From Arthrobacter sp. NicSoilC5 (GTDB lineage Bacteria > Actinomycetota > Actinomycetes > Actinomycetales > Micrococcaceae), in assembly GCF_019977395.1 (NCBI RefSeq), contig NZ_AP024660.1, positions 310,001 through 374,000 of the forward strand: a DNA stretch of 64,000 nt. The letters are read 5' to 3'. The position numbers and the translations under genes were made by a program. Shown in pieces: positions 1-10,350 of the stretch; positions within the stretch are counted from its first letter, which is position 1; each line of letters begins with the position of its first letter. The notes beneath the pieces were generated by a model. That model was not told where the DNA came from and made no database searches. It saw nothing but the letters and a program-made list of their open reading frames with translations.

Positions 1-844
1 GCCTCCTCAGCCTGCAGGTGAAAGGCTATCATCTTCGACGCCAAGGGCGTCCGCAGCGTCCGCGACATCCACCCCGGTAAGTGCTGATCATTCTCCGGCG
101 GCGCCTGCAGTTTGGACAAATCGAGGACCAGCGAAAAACGACGCGACCTAACTGCAGTCCCTCGCTTCGCAACTTCATTTGCACACGTGTCAAACGGGAT
201 GTACCTCTGGCTAGAGGGCGCATGTATAGTATCGGCGGCGTTGCGCGGGCGTGTTGAATACCGTTACGCACAGCACAGCCCCTTGCCTGCCCTTCCCCGA
301 CACATCAATCGGTCTCCGGAATGTTGCAAAATCTGCACGGATGCTCTTCGCAACCAGAACCGGCAGGCTCAAGTGAAAGGTAAGGGTGCCATCCCAGGCT
401 GGGGACGGAGCTGACCGGTTTTGTGATGTGTCCGGCCGGAACTGTTGCTGTCATTATCGGACCTTTCTGTTCCTCAAGCCCAGGTTCTCGTGGACGAGAG
501 GGTAAGGGGAGGGCTTAACTACAGGGACTTGACCTGCGCAAGAACAGGTATCAACCCATAGAAAGGTGCAAGTAAATTGGGTTACGGTTCTTGTTGCGCA
601 GGGGTTGCCGTATCTCATGAAACCAACGACAACCCCTGTTCATCGAAGTTAGACGTTCCGGCGGCGGCAGTCATGATACCGAAAGCCAAAATTATGAGCG
701 CTTTTTGTGTGATTCCTAGGACTCCCAGTGGGAACTGTTGATTTCAAAGGCAGAGGTTATGGATCGTAACTACCGGGAAGGGACGCCAACCTTGGTACGG
801 CTCTCTTCCAGAAAAGCAGCTGGAATCGCACTTGACAGTAGGGT
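1..844. other. Intergenic stretch without a recognisable gene
   Basis: No open frame here has a plausible ribosome-binding site or protein-like composition. The first about 90 bases keep one frame open that ends in TGA at 85-87, but it has a stop at 19-21 and no start, so it could only be a scrap of a gene end. An ATTATCGG string lies near 452. I see no other feature. Confidence 0.6.
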
Positions 845-2257
845 TCAGTCGGATCTGGACGAGTAGGACGGCCAGGCTTGAAACGCGAGCCAGAAGGCCG
901 AAAAATCCGCTGAAGAAGCGATGTCTCGCCCTGTGACCTCTTTGATTCTGGTCAATCTGTAAGACAAGGTTTGACGGTGGATTCCGAGAGCGGCTGCCGT
1001 TTCATTCCAGCTGCGGTCGTGGGCAAGGAAGGCGAAAAGTGTTTCACGCAGAGCAGTCGATTTAGGATCTGCAGCCGCAAGCCCACCCAGCACTTGTTGA
1101 ACAATGGCGCAAGCTTCCTTTTTGGAACGAGTAAGCAGCGATACAGGGACTCCGACGAAATCGGTCCATTGGTCGTTCGTCCCACCGGATGAAAAAACCT
1201 TTGCGGCCTCATCGGCAGCTGCTTTAGCATCCCGCAGGTCAAGGTAAGTTGACGATGCTCCGGCCCGGATGTCGAGGCGGCGGAGCAGCTGCCTGACCTC
1301 ATTTCGGCTCTGCTCGGGCATTAGGACAAAAAACGAATTGCCTCCGGAGCCAGCCAGGATTGGCAGTGACTTGATGGAGGCGGCTCGGGCGACCTTGTTG
1401 CCGTCCTCTGCTGCCACTGCAACAAATTGATATCCCAGTGAAGTGCCGCCCGGGCCAAGCAGGGTCTCCAAGCCTTCCGGGCTCCGCCCTTCCAGGACGG
1501 ACGCTAGCATTTGCGCGGAGCGTTCCGCACGGCGTCGAAGAGTCCTTAAAAGTTGACTCAAGGCGACATCCACCACTTGCAGGACGTGGATTAGCAGGAA
1601 ACTGCTGACCTCCTCCCCGGGGTATTCCAAAATCATGAGCCGGGAGTCATTGTCCCCCGGGAGCGCATAGGTGCGTTCACGTGCCAAAGAGAGCATGGAT
1701 TCCAGCGGTGTGCCCTCCACAATTGGGAGCCCTGTTTGCTCATCCAAGACTCTGAGCCCAGCCCTAAGAAGCGCCTGCAAATCATTCATCATCCGTACCG
1801 GATCAGTACGGGCGTAGGTGGACAACTGGTAGAGCTTGCTGAGCTTGAGTACTTGCATGGTTTGGGTAGTGGCCGTAGCAGCAGCAACTGTTCGCCCGAT
1901 TGCGGCGAAGGGAGTGGCATCGTTCGTAAGAAGCACAGGGAAGGAGCGTTTCTCTGCTTCTTCGTATAGTTCCTGCGTGAGAGGGGGAAGACTTGGGTGA
2001 TCCCCGAAGGCAACACCGGCAAGGCCGGCCTCGTCAAGCTTGCCAATAAAAGTCCGTTGTTCCTCGGCACTTCGTGGAACGCACAAACCCACGGTCATCA
2101 GTAACTCATGCGGACCGAGCCAGCGGTCGGGGTCACTCAACTCACAGCTATGCGCCCAGAGAACTTGCCGGTCAAGGCCGCCCGCGCCGGCAATTACCTT
2201 CGTACCCAGACTTTGGGCAGTAACAAGATCCCTGACCGTCAGCATTTGCTGTTCCAT
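845..2257 (-). CDS. PucR family transcriptional regulator
   Basis: A 470-residue regulator with the PucR/CdaR layout. An N-terminal PucR (purine-catabolism regulator type) sensor domain spans roughly residues 8-125, a middle region follows, and a PucR-type helix-turn-helix lies near the C-terminus (about 405-450, containing GIHRQTLSYRL). Regulators of this family control nitrogen-compound catabolism and usually bind near the genes they sit beside. This one is transcribed away from the amino-acid/polyamine permease at 2848, so control of that permease, and perhaps of the demethylation operon beyond it, is the natural inference. The start at 2257 has no strong Shine-Dalgarno; an internal ATG at 2245 is an alternative. 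The effector is unknown. Confidence 0.9.
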   Translation of the reverse strand: MEQQMLTVRDLVTAQSLGTKVIAGAGGLDRQVLWAHSCELSDPDRWLGPHELLMTVGLCVPRSAEEQRTFIGKLDEAGLAGVAFGDHPSLPPLTQELYEEAEKRSFPVLLTNDATPFAAIGRTVAAATATTQTMQVLKLSKLYQLSTYARTDPVRMMNDLQALLRAGLRVLDEQTGLPIVEGTPLESMLSLARERTYALPGDNDSRLMILEYPGEEVSSFLLIHVLQVVDVALSQLLRTLRRRAERSAQMLASVLEGRSPEGLETLLGPGGTSLGYQFVAVAAEDGNKVARAASIKSLPILAGSGGNSFFVLMPEQSRNEVRQLLRRLDIRAGASSTYLDLRDAKAAADEAAKVFSSGGTNDQWTDFVGVPVSLLTRSKKEACAIVQQVLGGLAAADPKSTALRETLFAFLAHDRSWNETAAALGIHRQTLSYRLTRIKEVTGRDIASSADFSAFWLAFQAWPSYSSRSD

Positions 2258-2847
2258 ACGTGCATCTTAGTACTGGTGGATGAGGGAAGAATTAGTACTA
2301 AAGAACGAAGGCAGCCCACAATTTGTTCACTAGCCCAATTTCGGACCCCGGGAGCGGCTGCGTAATGTGTGGCCTTTGTAAGGGGAGTTAACGAATGACT
2401 TCGGCGGATCGACTCCCCTCATGGCTCGACTCCCAAAGCTGTGCTGAACGGTTCTGAGCCCCCCCCCTGGGAGCACCCTAGCGAGGACGTGACGCTTCTT
2501 TAAGCGATCCCTGCGTATCGATCGTCGAGGTTGACCGGCGGCTTCACTTGGTTTCTCCGTGAGGCGGGAGGGCGCTGCTCTCATTCGTGCGAGAACAGCA
2601 AGACTCAACCCCTTCTGGATAGCATCCTGCCGAAAGGCTGGGCCAGTTGGTGAGGCGCTGAAAAAATACCGGCGAACGACTCGGGCTGAACAAACAGATC
2701 AGTCGTGAACCAACCGCGTCGAAGTCACTATCGAGTAGGTGTAAGGACGCATCTTCTCACCCGCTGCCTTAACAAGGTTCTAAAGAAAATGGCACTTACG
2801 CGTCGTAGCCGCTCCGTGGCCTCGACTCACCTGAAAGGCGTACAGCT
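2258..2847. promoter_or_regulatory. Divergent promoter region between the pucR-type gene and the permease
   Basis: About 590 bases lie between two divergent genes. The string TCGACTCCC occurs twice about 20 bases apart near 2407-2435, and a run of C follows at about 2461. I cannot define -35/-10 boxes with confidence and see no gene. The length leaves room for two promoters and a regulator site. Confidence 0.4.
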
Positions 2848-4290
2848 TTGCAAACTTCTTGTGAAAACGCAGGAGCATCAGCAGACGGTGGTTACGGCCC
2901 ACCGACTCAAGATACAGCCCACGCAGATCTGCAGTTAGGGCACCTTACCGGCTCGCAGGTGATGGGACTTTCAATATCGTCCTTCATCCCCGCTGTCGGT
3001 CTTTCAGCAGTGCCAGCGTTTCTCGCCTCTTACACAGGGCGTTCCTCGTGGTTAGCGATGGCCGCTTCCGTCGTGGCTTTCACAATCATCGGGCTTTTTA
3101 TCACCGTGTTCGCGCGACGGTATATCGGGACGGGGTCTCTCTATTCGTATATTCGCCACGTGTTCGGCTCGTGGAGTCCGCTCATTATCGCGGCAGCCAT
3201 GGTGCCCGGTTACATAGTTGTAGTTATGGTTCTGGTCGTATCGCTGGGCCTGTATATCGGAAGTTTCCTCATGTCCGTGGGCCTGCCTAGCGCAGCAGGA
3301 CCGGACACTCAGTTGGTTATCTATGTCCTGGCCGCGCTGGTGGCCATGGGTATCGCCTATCGTGGCTTGGATGTGTCCGTCCGGGCCAGCGTAATCCTCA
3401 CAGTCGTTTCCGTACCGGTCATGTTGACTATCACCGTAGCAACCGCCTTCGCAGGAAATATCGATTTGCTGGGGCAAGCTAGCCTCAGCGATTTCACCTT
3501 CAACAGTTTCCTCCAAGGTTTAGCAATAGGTTCGACATTCTTCATCGGCTTCGAAAGCAGCGCAGCCCTTGGCGCTGAAACCCGAAACCCGACCCGCGCT
3601 ATTCCTCGGGCGATCATGGTGGTTCCCCTCGTCCTCGGCACGGCCTTCCTTGCTGCCACAGTGATCCAGGTACCCACCCTTGTCGATTCCGCTGATCAAC
3701 TTGCCCTTGGTGTCTCACCGAATGCGGTACTAGCTGAAGCAGCAGGGGTAGGCCTTTTGTCGAACATCAGTGACCTGGTACTTGCCGCTGCCGTCTTCGC
3801 CAGCCTCATCGGCTTCTTCAACTACGGATCGCGAGTTGTTGTCAGTGCTGCTTCAGACGGGCTCCTACCTTCTGCATTAACCAGGGTCAGCAAGCGCCAC
3901 AAGAGTCCAGTGGCGGCTATTGGCTTCCTTGGAATTCCTTCGCTTGTTGGTCCCCCAGTGATGCTATGGCTAACATCAGCCGCGCCGCTGGAAATATATG
4001 GTTATATCGCTACGTTGTTGGTCTACTTCTGGGTAATTCCATACTTCCTCATCTGCATCGGCGGTGCGGTGTTGTTGAACCGCACCGGCCCTAGGAAGTC
4101 CGTTCTGGTCAACATTGGAGCTGTCCTGGCATCGGCTACTGTCCTTTGGCTTTACGTCAATGGAATCTTGTACCCCGTGGCGGGGCCGCTGAGCGCACTG
4201 CCTTATGTAATGATCGGGACGGTTGCCGTGTTCCTCATCGGCTTTGTGGCGTCCGTCCGGATTAAGAGGAAGACTGCGGTTTCCACGTAG
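2848..4290 (+). CDS. APC superfamily amino acid/polyamine permease
   Basis: A 480-residue integral membrane protein with about 12 hydrophobic segments after a hydrophilic N-terminus of about 40 residues. The first membrane segment contains the loop-interrupted glycine-rich start typical of APC carriers, and the conserved GFESSAALGAETRNPTRAIPRA stretch (about 230-251) follows TM6, as in this superfamily. It should take up an amino acid or amine in symport with protons. The start chosen is TTG 2848, preceded by an AAAGG box about 11 bases upstream; no ATG gives a full N-terminus. It sits opposite the PucR gene and upstream of the one-carbon demethylation operon, so a glycine-betaine derivative or amine is a reasonable but unproven substrate. 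Confidence 0.85.
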   Translation: MQTSCENAGASADGGYGPPTQDTAHADLQLGHLTGSQVMGLSISSFIPAVGLSAVPAFLASYTGRSSWLAMAASVVAFTIIGLFITVFARRYIGTGSLYSYIRHVFGSWSPLIIAAAMVPGYIVVVMVLVVSLGLYIGSFLMSVGLPSAAGPDTQLVIYVLAALVAMGIAYRGLDVSVRASVILTVVSVPVMLTITVATAFAGNIDLLGQASLSDFTFNSFLQGLAIGSTFFIGFESSAALGAETRNPTRAIPRAIMVVPLVLGTAFLAATVIQVPTLVDSADQLALGVSPNAVLAEAAGVGLLSNISDLVLAAAVFASLIGFFNYGSRVVVSAASDGLLPSALTRVSKRHKSPVAAIGFLGIPSLVGPPVMLWLTSAAPLEIYGYIATLLVYFWVIPYFLICIGGAVLLNRTGPRKSVLVNIGAVLASATVLWLYVNGILYPVAGPLSALPYVMIGTVAVFLIGFVASVRIKRKTAVST

Positions 4291-4386
4291 GGGCCTCATT
4301 TGCACTACTAACTGCAGGCAGGCCACGGCGCTTTGCTTCAACTGCGGCGACGGGCAGCACTCTCCGAAATTGCCCCAAAGCCTAGA

Positions 4387-4421
4387 GGCTCCCGTCCAGT
4401 CCCCCTGGGCGGGAGCCTTTT
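4387..4421 (+). terminator. Rho-independent terminator after the permease
   Basis: The arms GGCTCCCGTCCAG (4387-4399) and CTGGGCGGGAGCC (4405-4417) pair along 13 bases with a single G-U, a 5-base loop, and TTTT directly after. It lies about 100 bases beyond the permease stop codon on the same strand. Confidence 0.85.
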
Positions 4422-4965
4422 CATTGCAACATCGCTCGTGATTCATATGGGCGGTGTACGGAGGCCTGCGATCTGCCGCATGGTCGATTACGTCTCAGAA
4501 TCCGTCTTGACAGTTGCGCCACGCAATCCGCCACGGATGTAGAAGCCTTCATGAATCCGGCAGCCCGACCAACCTGGGCTGGCACGAGCGGTTTTATGGA
4601 AGCAGTTGCTATTCGGTCATTCCGCGCCATAGACGGTCGCGCGTCGTGCCCTCCCTGTTTGGGGAAGCCGACTGCCAACGATTTCAGGAGAACAGCACAA
4701 GGTGACTCGGTTTGGTGCCTGTGAGCATTTGGGCCAAGCCGGCTCCTTCGACCAGGTAATCGCGTGGCTCTGGCAGGCGGTGACGCCAGGTGTCAGCTGT
4801 GGGGCGCTAGTCTCGGTGTAGCGGGGCGACGGCAGCACGGCTCGCCAAGGGCCCCTATGCGCGTCGCCGACACCGGCGCAGTGTGGGCGTGACTAGGCAT
4901 ACGGTGAGGCCAGCACCCACACGTGCACAGAAAGCTCCCGCTTTCTCAGTTGTCAGCCTTCTGGA

Positions 4966-4991
4966 GTATGAAAACTATGATCTTTTCATAC
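4966..4991. promoter_or_regulatory. Perfect inverted repeat, candidate operator of the purU operon
   Basis: GTATGAAAA (4966-4974) and TTTTCATAC (4983-4991) are exact reverse complements separated by 8 bases. This gives a 26-bp dyad about 150 bases before purU in otherwise GC-rich DNA. The size fits a dimeric repressor or activator site. No uracil run follows, so it is not a terminator. Confidence 0.55.
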
Positions 4992-5142
4992 AAATACTGC
5001 ATGGTCGCGCCGAATTTTGGGCCGTATGGTCGAGGCAGGATGCAGGTGCAGATGGCAGGGCTAAGCCTAGTTTTAGGCACTGTCCAAACCGTCCCTCCCC
5101 GCACGGGCACCCCAACGAACTAAATCTCCCAATAGGAGTCCT

Positions 5143-6006
5143 ATGGAAAACGCCCAATTCCGCCAAGTAATTCTTTCACTCAGTTGCAGAGACAGGATTG
5201 GAATCGTTCATGCTGTCTCTGGGTTCCTGGTATCCCACGGCTGCAATATTCTTGCCAGTCAGCAGTTCGACGACAACGCAGAAGACAGATTCTTCATGCG
5301 CGTGCAGGTGTCTTGCCCAGCGGCCCTATCCGTTGGCGACCTGAAAAAAGCTTTTCTCGCTCTGGCCTCCACATTCGAGATGGAGTGGACGCTGGTTGAT
5401 GCCGCCGATCGGCCCAAGGTTGCATTGCTCGTTTCCAAAGCTGAGCATTGCCTCAACGACTTACTCTTCCGTTGGCGCTCCGGACAACTTAAGGTGGATT
5501 TTCCGTTCATCGCCTCAAACCATACAACTCTCCAGCAAGTTGCAGACGCTCATGGCATCCCGTTCTTCCACATTCCAGTGACACCGGAAACCAAGCAAGA
5601 AGCAGAGGAAAAGCTCCTGGCTCTCCTGGCAGAACATCACGTGGATCTAACCGTTTTAGCCCGGTATATGCAGGTGCTCAGCGACGACCTTTGCCGCGAA
5701 CTTTTCGGCAAGGCCATCAATATCCACCATTCATTTCTTCCCGGATTTAAGGGCGCCAAGCCCTACCACCAAGCATTTGACCGCGGGGTAAAGCTCGTCG
5801 GGGCGACGGCACACTATGTCACGGCCGAACTGGACGAGGGACCCATCATTGAGCAGGAAGTCCTCCGCGTCGGACATGAATACAGCCCAGCTCAACTAGC
5901 AGTGACAGGTCAGGACGCAGAGCGACTAGCACTGTCCCGGGCTGTTCAGTGGCACGCCGAACAGCGAATCCTCCTAAACGGCCACCGCACCGTCGTTTTC
6001 AAATAA
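5143..6006 (+). CDS. purU: Formyltetrahydrofolate deformylase
   Basis: A 287-residue protein of the normal family length. An N-terminal ACT domain (about 8-85) is followed by a formyltransferase-fold catalytic domain (about 90-287). The catalytic signature HHSFLP is at 195-200 and the conserved acidic residue of LDEGPII at 231. The enzyme hydrolyses 10-formyl-THF to formate and THF. AGGAG sits 5 bases before the ATG. The gene is first in an operon with a demethylating flavoprotein and folD. In that setting it recycles THF that has been loaded with one-carbon units taken from methylated glycines, rather than serving purine synthesis. Confidence 0.95.
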   Translation: MENAQFRQVILSLSCRDRIGIVHAVSGFLVSHGCNILASQQFDDNAEDRFFMRVQVSCPAALSVGDLKKAFLALASTFEMEWTLVDAADRPKVALLVSKAEHCLNDLLFRWRSGQLKVDFPFIASNHTTLQQVADAHGIPFFHIPVTPETKQEAEEKLLALLAEHHVDLTVLARYMQVLSDDLCRELFGKAINIHHSFLPGFKGAKPYHQAFDRGVKLVGATAHYVTAELDEGPIIEQEVLRVGHEYSPAQLAVTGQDAERLALSRAVQWHAEQRILLNGHRTVVFK

Positions 6007-6062
6007 GCACAACCATCCCGTGCCTGGGTCGTGCACTGACCTGAGCAGAAAAGAGGCCCCTA

Positions 6063-8537
6063 ATGGACAGGCTTGTCGACCGCACAATCAGCGCGACGAT
6101 GTTTACGGATACTTCTCACGACCCAATGCCGACGCACGTGCGGACAGTTGTGGTCGGTGGGGGAATCATAGGTGCAAGTATTGCCTATCATCTTGCAGCT
6201 GCAGGTGAGAACGACACTCTGCTCTTGGAAAGCAATGTCCTGGGCAGCGGCACGTCTTGGCATGCGGCAGGACTGGTCACAGGAGCCCGCGGCACCACGA
6301 CTATGACGAAACTGGCCAAGTACGGTTTGGACTTTTACAGCCAGCTCGAGCAGATGTCAGGTCTGGACGTTTCATTTCAACGTTCCGGTTCCCTTAGCGT
6401 TGCGCGGACCGCTGGCCGCGTTGATGAGCTTCTATATGCAAAGGACGTGGCCGACCAGCAGGGGATACGGACTGAATGGCTGAGTCAGGACCGTTACGAG
6501 GAATTGTGGCCCCTGGCCTCCTCCTCAGGAGTCGCCGGAGCGCTCCTGCTACCTGACGATGGTCATATCAATCCCGGACACGCAACAGTGGCTCTCGCTA
6601 AACTCGCGTACGGCCTGGGGACCCAAATACGCGAAAACGTATCCGTCCAAAAAATCCTTCGCCAGGGTGATCTCGTCGTCGGCGTGCTCACGGACCAAGG
6701 AATCGTACACTGCGATCGATTGATTCTGGCATGCGGTTTGTGGACTCGGGATCTCGCGGCCACTGCCGATGTGAAGGTCCCCTTGTACGCTGCCGAACAC
6801 ATCCATGTCCGATCCGCAGAGATTGACGGGGCTGTCGCTGAACTGCCCGTATATCGGGACCTAGACAACAGCTACTACATCCGTCACGAGGCAGGGAGGC
6901 TCCTGGTCGGTGCATTTGAGCCTGACGGGCTTCCAAGGCCGCTTAAGGAAATCCCATCCAGCGGTTTCGCCGAGTTCGGGCCGGAATGGGAACACTTCGC
7001 TCCGATTAGAGCCAAGGCCGAAGCGGTAGTGCCGGCTCTTGCTTCAGCGGGATTCGATCGATTTCTGAATGCCCCGGAGAGCTTCACTCCGGATGCCAAC
7101 TTTGCCGTGGGCGAAACCTCAGAACTTTCTAACCTCTTCGTCGCAGCGGGTTTCAACTCTCAGGGCATCATCTTTGCTCCCGGCATCGGCAAGGAGTTGG
7201 CCGAGTGGGTCATTTCAGGAACGCCCGGCTTTGACTCATCCTCGGTCGACGTACAGCGCTTCGCGGAACACCAAAACAATCGCAAGTATCTTAATGCACG
7301 AACCAAAGAGGGCCTGGGACGGCTGTACGCAATGCACTGGCCGAACCTCCAAATGGAGACGGGCCGCAACGTTCGTCGAACACCCCTTCACGGGCGTCTG
7401 GCTGAGCTCGGTGCCTGCTTTGGTGAAGTAAACGGCGGCGAACGGGCGAACTGGTACGGGGACCCAGGAACGTCTCCCAATTATGACTACAGCTATGGAC
7501 GTCCGACCTGGTTCGACCGCGTAGCCGAGGAGCATGAAGCGGCGCGTGAGGGTGTGGTCCTTTTCGATCTGAGTCCATTCGCGAAGTTCGAAGTTGCGGG
7601 CCCTGATGCCCTCGAAGTTTGTCAGATGGCAGCAACAGCAGACGTCGACGTTGAGACTGATAAAGCCGTCTATACGCTCTTCTTGAATGATCGAGCGGGA
7701 ATCGAACTGGACGGAACCATCACTCGTCTCGGCCGTGACCGGTTCCTGATCGTTACGCCATCGTTCACGCAGCAAAAGACGGCCGCATACCTCAAACGAG
7801 TCGCACGGGGAAAAGCAGCCGCAGTGTTTGACTGCACGGCGGCTCTGGCAACCATCGGAGTCATGGGGCCCAAGAGCCGAGAACTTCTTAGCAGGGTTTC
7901 CCCAGAGGACTGGTCCGACGGGGCACAGAAATACACCCACGGACGCATGGTCGAAATTGCCGATGGCTATGCCTATAGTCTCCGCGTTAGCTTTGTTGGC
8001 GAATTAGGCTACGAGTTGTATCCGAGCGCCGATATAGCAGTGAACGTACTGGATGCGCTGTGGGAAGCAGGGCAGGATCTGGGAGTGAAAATGGCCGGCT
8101 ATCACGCATTGGATTCACTGCGCAGCGAGAAGGGATTCAGGCACTTGGGCCACGATATCGGGCCTATCGATGATCCGTATTCGGCAGGCCTTCGTTTCAC
8201 GATCTCCATGGACAAACCGGGAGGCTTCGTGGGCAGGGACGCCCTCCTGAAGCTCGATCCTGCAGCGCCTGACCATCGGACAGTGTATGTGGCCTTAGAA
8301 GATCCGGATCCAGTGTTCGTACATGACGAGACGGTCTACTGCAACGGCCTTCCCGTGGGACGCATGACGAGCGGCAGCTATGGCCACACCTTGGGACGAG
8401 CAGTCGGAATTGCCGCTATTGACCCTGGCGTAGACCTCTCGGGTGACTTCGAGGTCAAGTGTAAGGGACAGAATTACCCCGCGAAGGTCTCCCGGCGGCC
8501 GTTTTACGATCCCAAGGGCGAACGACTCCGCGGGTAG
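6063..8537 (+). CDS. FAD-dependent dimethylglycine/sarcosine-type oxidoreductase with GcvT domain
   Basis: An 824-residue two-module enzyme. The N-terminal DAO-type FAD domain has its dinucleotide fold VVGGGIIGASIAYHL (about 30-44). The histidine of SGTSWHAAGL (H67) matches the residue that carries covalent FAD in dimethylglycine and sarcosine dehydrogenases. An FAO_M linker (about 395-455) precedes a folate-binding GcvT domain and its C-terminal barrel (about 460-820). Family members oxidise an N-methyl group of dimethylglycine or sarcosine and pass it to THF as 5,10-methylene-THF. Flanking purU and folD fit this exactly. The start at 6063 has AGAGG 6 bases upstream. Whether it acts on dimethylglycine, sarcosine or another N-methyl amine, and whether it is an oxidase or a dehydrogenase, is open. 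Confidence 0.88.
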   Translation: MDRLVDRTISATMFTDTSHDPMPTHVRTVVVGGGIIGASIAYHLAAAGENDTLLLESNVLGSGTSWHAAGLVTGARGTTTMTKLAKYGLDFYSQLEQMSGLDVSFQRSGSLSVARTAGRVDELLYAKDVADQQGIRTEWLSQDRYEELWPLASSSGVAGALLLPDDGHINPGHATVALAKLAYGLGTQIRENVSVQKILRQGDLVVGVLTDQGIVHCDRLILACGLWTRDLAATADVKVPLYAAEHIHVRSAEIDGAVAELPVYRDLDNSYYIRHEAGRLLVGAFEPDGLPRPLKEIPSSGFAEFGPEWEHFAPIRAKAEAVVPALASAGFDRFLNAPESFTPDANFAVGETSELSNLFVAAGFNSQGIIFAPGIGKELAEWVISGTPGFDSSSVDVQRFAEHQNNRKYLNARTKEGLGRLYAMHWPNLQMETGRNVRRTPLHGRLAELGACFGEVNGGERANWYGDPGTSPNYDYSYGRPTWFDRVAEEHEAAREGVVLFDLSPFAKFEVAGPDALEVCQMAATADVDVETDKAVYTLFLNDRAGIELDGTITRLGRDRFLIVTPSFTQQKTAAYLKRVARGKAAAVFDCTAALATIGVMGPKSRELLSRVSPEDWSDGAQKYTHGRMVEIADGYAYSLRVSFVGELGYELYPSADIAVNVLDALWEAGQDLGVKMAGYHALDSLRSEKGFRHLGHDIGPIDDPYSAGLRFTISMDKPGGFVGRDALLKLDPAAPDHRTVYVALEDPDPVFVHDETVYCNGLPVGRMTSGSYGHTLGRAVGIAAIDPGVDLSGDFEVKCKGQNYPAKVSRRPFYDPKGERLRG

Positions 8538-8633
8538 AGCCACGTCCTTCAAAATCCCCTGACATGAACTCAGATGTCGACAGGGCGGCTTATGGACAGC
8601 CGGAGTCTCACACGAACACTGAATGGAAGGCCC

Positions 8634-9563
8634 ATGGCTAAGGACGCGATGCAAAAACCGGAGGGCCAATTGGCGAACACTGGCAAAATCCTTGACGGCA
8701 AGGCAACAGCTCTTGCCGTAAAAACTGAACTCGCAAGTCGCGTTGCAGCGTTAAAGGACCTTGGCAAGACGGTTGGGTTGGGTACAGTTCTCGTCGGCGA
8801 TGATCCGGCAAGCCATTCATACGTGGCGGGGAAGCACAGAGATTGTGCTGAAGTGGGAATGGCATCCATTCGTAGGAATTTACCGTCCACAATTTCTCAA
8901 GGGGAATTGGAGAGCGTACTGGATGAGCTAAATGAAGATACCCGAACCACAGGCTACATAGTTCAGCTGCCGTTGCCCCCGCACATCGACCAAAACGCTG
9001 TCTTGGAAAGGATAGCCCCTCAAAAAGATGCTGACGGTCTCCATCCGATCAACCTTGGAAGACTCGTACTGAACGTCAGCGGGGATCTTACTTCTCCTCT
9101 GCCCTGCACCCCTAACGCAATCGTGGAGCTGCTGACCAGACACGGGATCTCTCTCAATGGTTTGGAGGTGGTTGTCGTCGGTCGTGGAGTGACAGTTGGT
9201 AGGCCCCTGGGTCTGCTGCTAACACGGCGCGCCTGCAATGCAACTGTCACTTCAGCCCATACCGGATCGGTTGATCTGCCTAAACTGCTTAAGCGTGCAG
9301 ATGTTGTCGTGGCCGCAGCCGGGGTACCAGGCATGGTGCAAGGCAAAAACCTCAAACAGGGGTCAATCGTCTTAGACGTCGGAGTATCGCGGAACACTGA
9401 TGCCAGCACCGGCAAGGCCGTCCTTAAGGGAGACGTCGCTGCCGACGCTAGGCACGTTGCCTCCTGGATCTCGCCCAATCCCGGCGGAGTGGGTCCTATG
9501 ACGCGGGCGATGCTCCTTGCCAACGTTGTTGAGGCGGCCGAACGGGACCTTTCTCTTAATTAA
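8634..9563 (+). CDS. folD: Methylenetetrahydrofolate dehydrogenase/cyclohydrolase
   Basis: A bifunctional enzyme converting 5,10-methylene-THF to 10-formyl-THF. It has the YVAGKHRDC motif with the catalytic lysine (residue 67 from this start), [19 protein letters not shown], the NAD(P)-binding [17 protein letters not shown], and [13 protein letters not shown] near the end. I chose ATG 8634 because GGAAGG lies just before it. The spacing is short, and an in-frame ATG at 8574 would add 20 residues not typical of FolD. It is the last gene of the purU operon, so methyl carbon flows from the flavoprotein through FolD to PurU and leaves as formate, regenerating NAD(P)H and THF. A second, housekeeping folD is likely elsewhere. 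Confidence 0.93.
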   Translation: MAKDAMQKPEGQLANTGKILDGKATALAVKTELASRVAALKDLGKTVGLGTVLVGDDPASHSYVAGKHRDCAEVGMASIRRNLPSTISQGELESVLDELNEDTRTTGYIVQLPLPPHIDQNAVLERIAPQKDADGLHPINLGRLVLNVSGDLTSPLPCTPNAIVELLTRHGISLNGLEVVVVGRGVTVGRPLGLLLTRRACNATVTSAHTGSVDLPKLLKRADVVVAAAGVPGMVQGKNLKQGSIVLDVGVSRNTDASTGKAVLKGDVAADARHVASWISPNPGGVGPMTRAMLLANVVEAAERDLSLN

Positions 9564-10350
9564 AATTGGAATGCGTCCCGGACGGTGGCGGCTTCGGGCA
9601 GTTCGTCGCGAATCGCGTTGGCGAAGGCGCGAAACGGATCAAGCGCCGCGGTTTTGATGCCTGCCGTAGATCTCTCTCCATGTTCTTTGAACCAGTCCGT
9701 GTAGGCCTTACCGGAACGGACCGGAACAAGGTCCAGCAACTTGGCGTGGACCACACCTTGGGGGTCGCGGACGTGATCCATGACCCTGGTGTCCATACCA
9801 GCGCCAGGTGGTCCGGTATGGGATCAGACGTGCTCGTCAACGCCGAGAGCGTCCACTCCTGTCAGCCTGCCGGCCGTTGTGATCCGCCGGGCGGCTTCTG
9901 CCTTGATGGCGTCCCAGGCAGTGTGCCAGGAGACGCGGAGCTGGTGGGCCAGGGCGGAGACCGAAGTGTCGAAACGCTGCAGGCCGTCGGCCGCCCATGT
10001 CACGGTCCTGGCAGTGAGTTCTGCCCGGGGCCCGGCCAACTCGTGCTCTTCGGTGAACGCGGTTCTTGGGCGATCCGGGTCCGGGCACCGCCAGACTCGC
10101 TTGGCCAGAGCAGTCGCACCGGACGGTCAAAAACACGGGGTGTCATGGAGCCGGACGGTCGGCGGCCATGCCCGATCGCGACGATGCCGCAGTCCGGACT
10201 GCCACTGACAGTTTGTGCTGTCTCCACGTGCAGAACCAGGCCGGTCCCGGCCGCTGTGACAGAGCAGACGTGGATACCTTCGACATCAAGAAGGGCGCCG
10301 GCCCGCTCGCACCAGCGACCGCCCGGGTTGCAAGTAGCATTGGGCCTAGC
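9560..10350 (-). pseudogene. ISL3-family transposase remnant (5' two-thirds, frameshifted)
   Basis: Reading leftward, three frames join into an ISL3-type transposase. The N-terminal part has LDVEGIHVCSV and HVETAQTVSGSPDCG, followed by an HTH segment with AHQLRVSWHTAWDAIK and GVDALGVDEHV (up to about 9824). In another frame come ARLLDLVPVRSGKAYTDWF-like sequence and LDPFRAFANAIRDELPEA, ending at a stop shared with the folD stop region (9560-9562). The C-terminal third is missing, and at least two frameshifts lie near 9796-9824 and 10040-10140. No inverted repeats were found. This is a dead insertion sequence, truncated right against folD. Confidence 0.8.

Larger units (their letters stand above)
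4291..5142. other. Long leader/intergenic region before purU
   Basis: About 850 bases without a credible gene. It contains the permease terminator (4387-4421) and a palindromic operator candidate (4966-4991). I looked for a glycine riboswitch because the downstream genes handle methylglycines, and do not see its conserved elements. Confidence 0.5.

Noticed and set aside
4860..5142. Possible glycine riboswitch upstream of the demethylation operon
   Set aside because: The conserved glycine-aptamer segments are not visible. Only a protein-type dyad was found.
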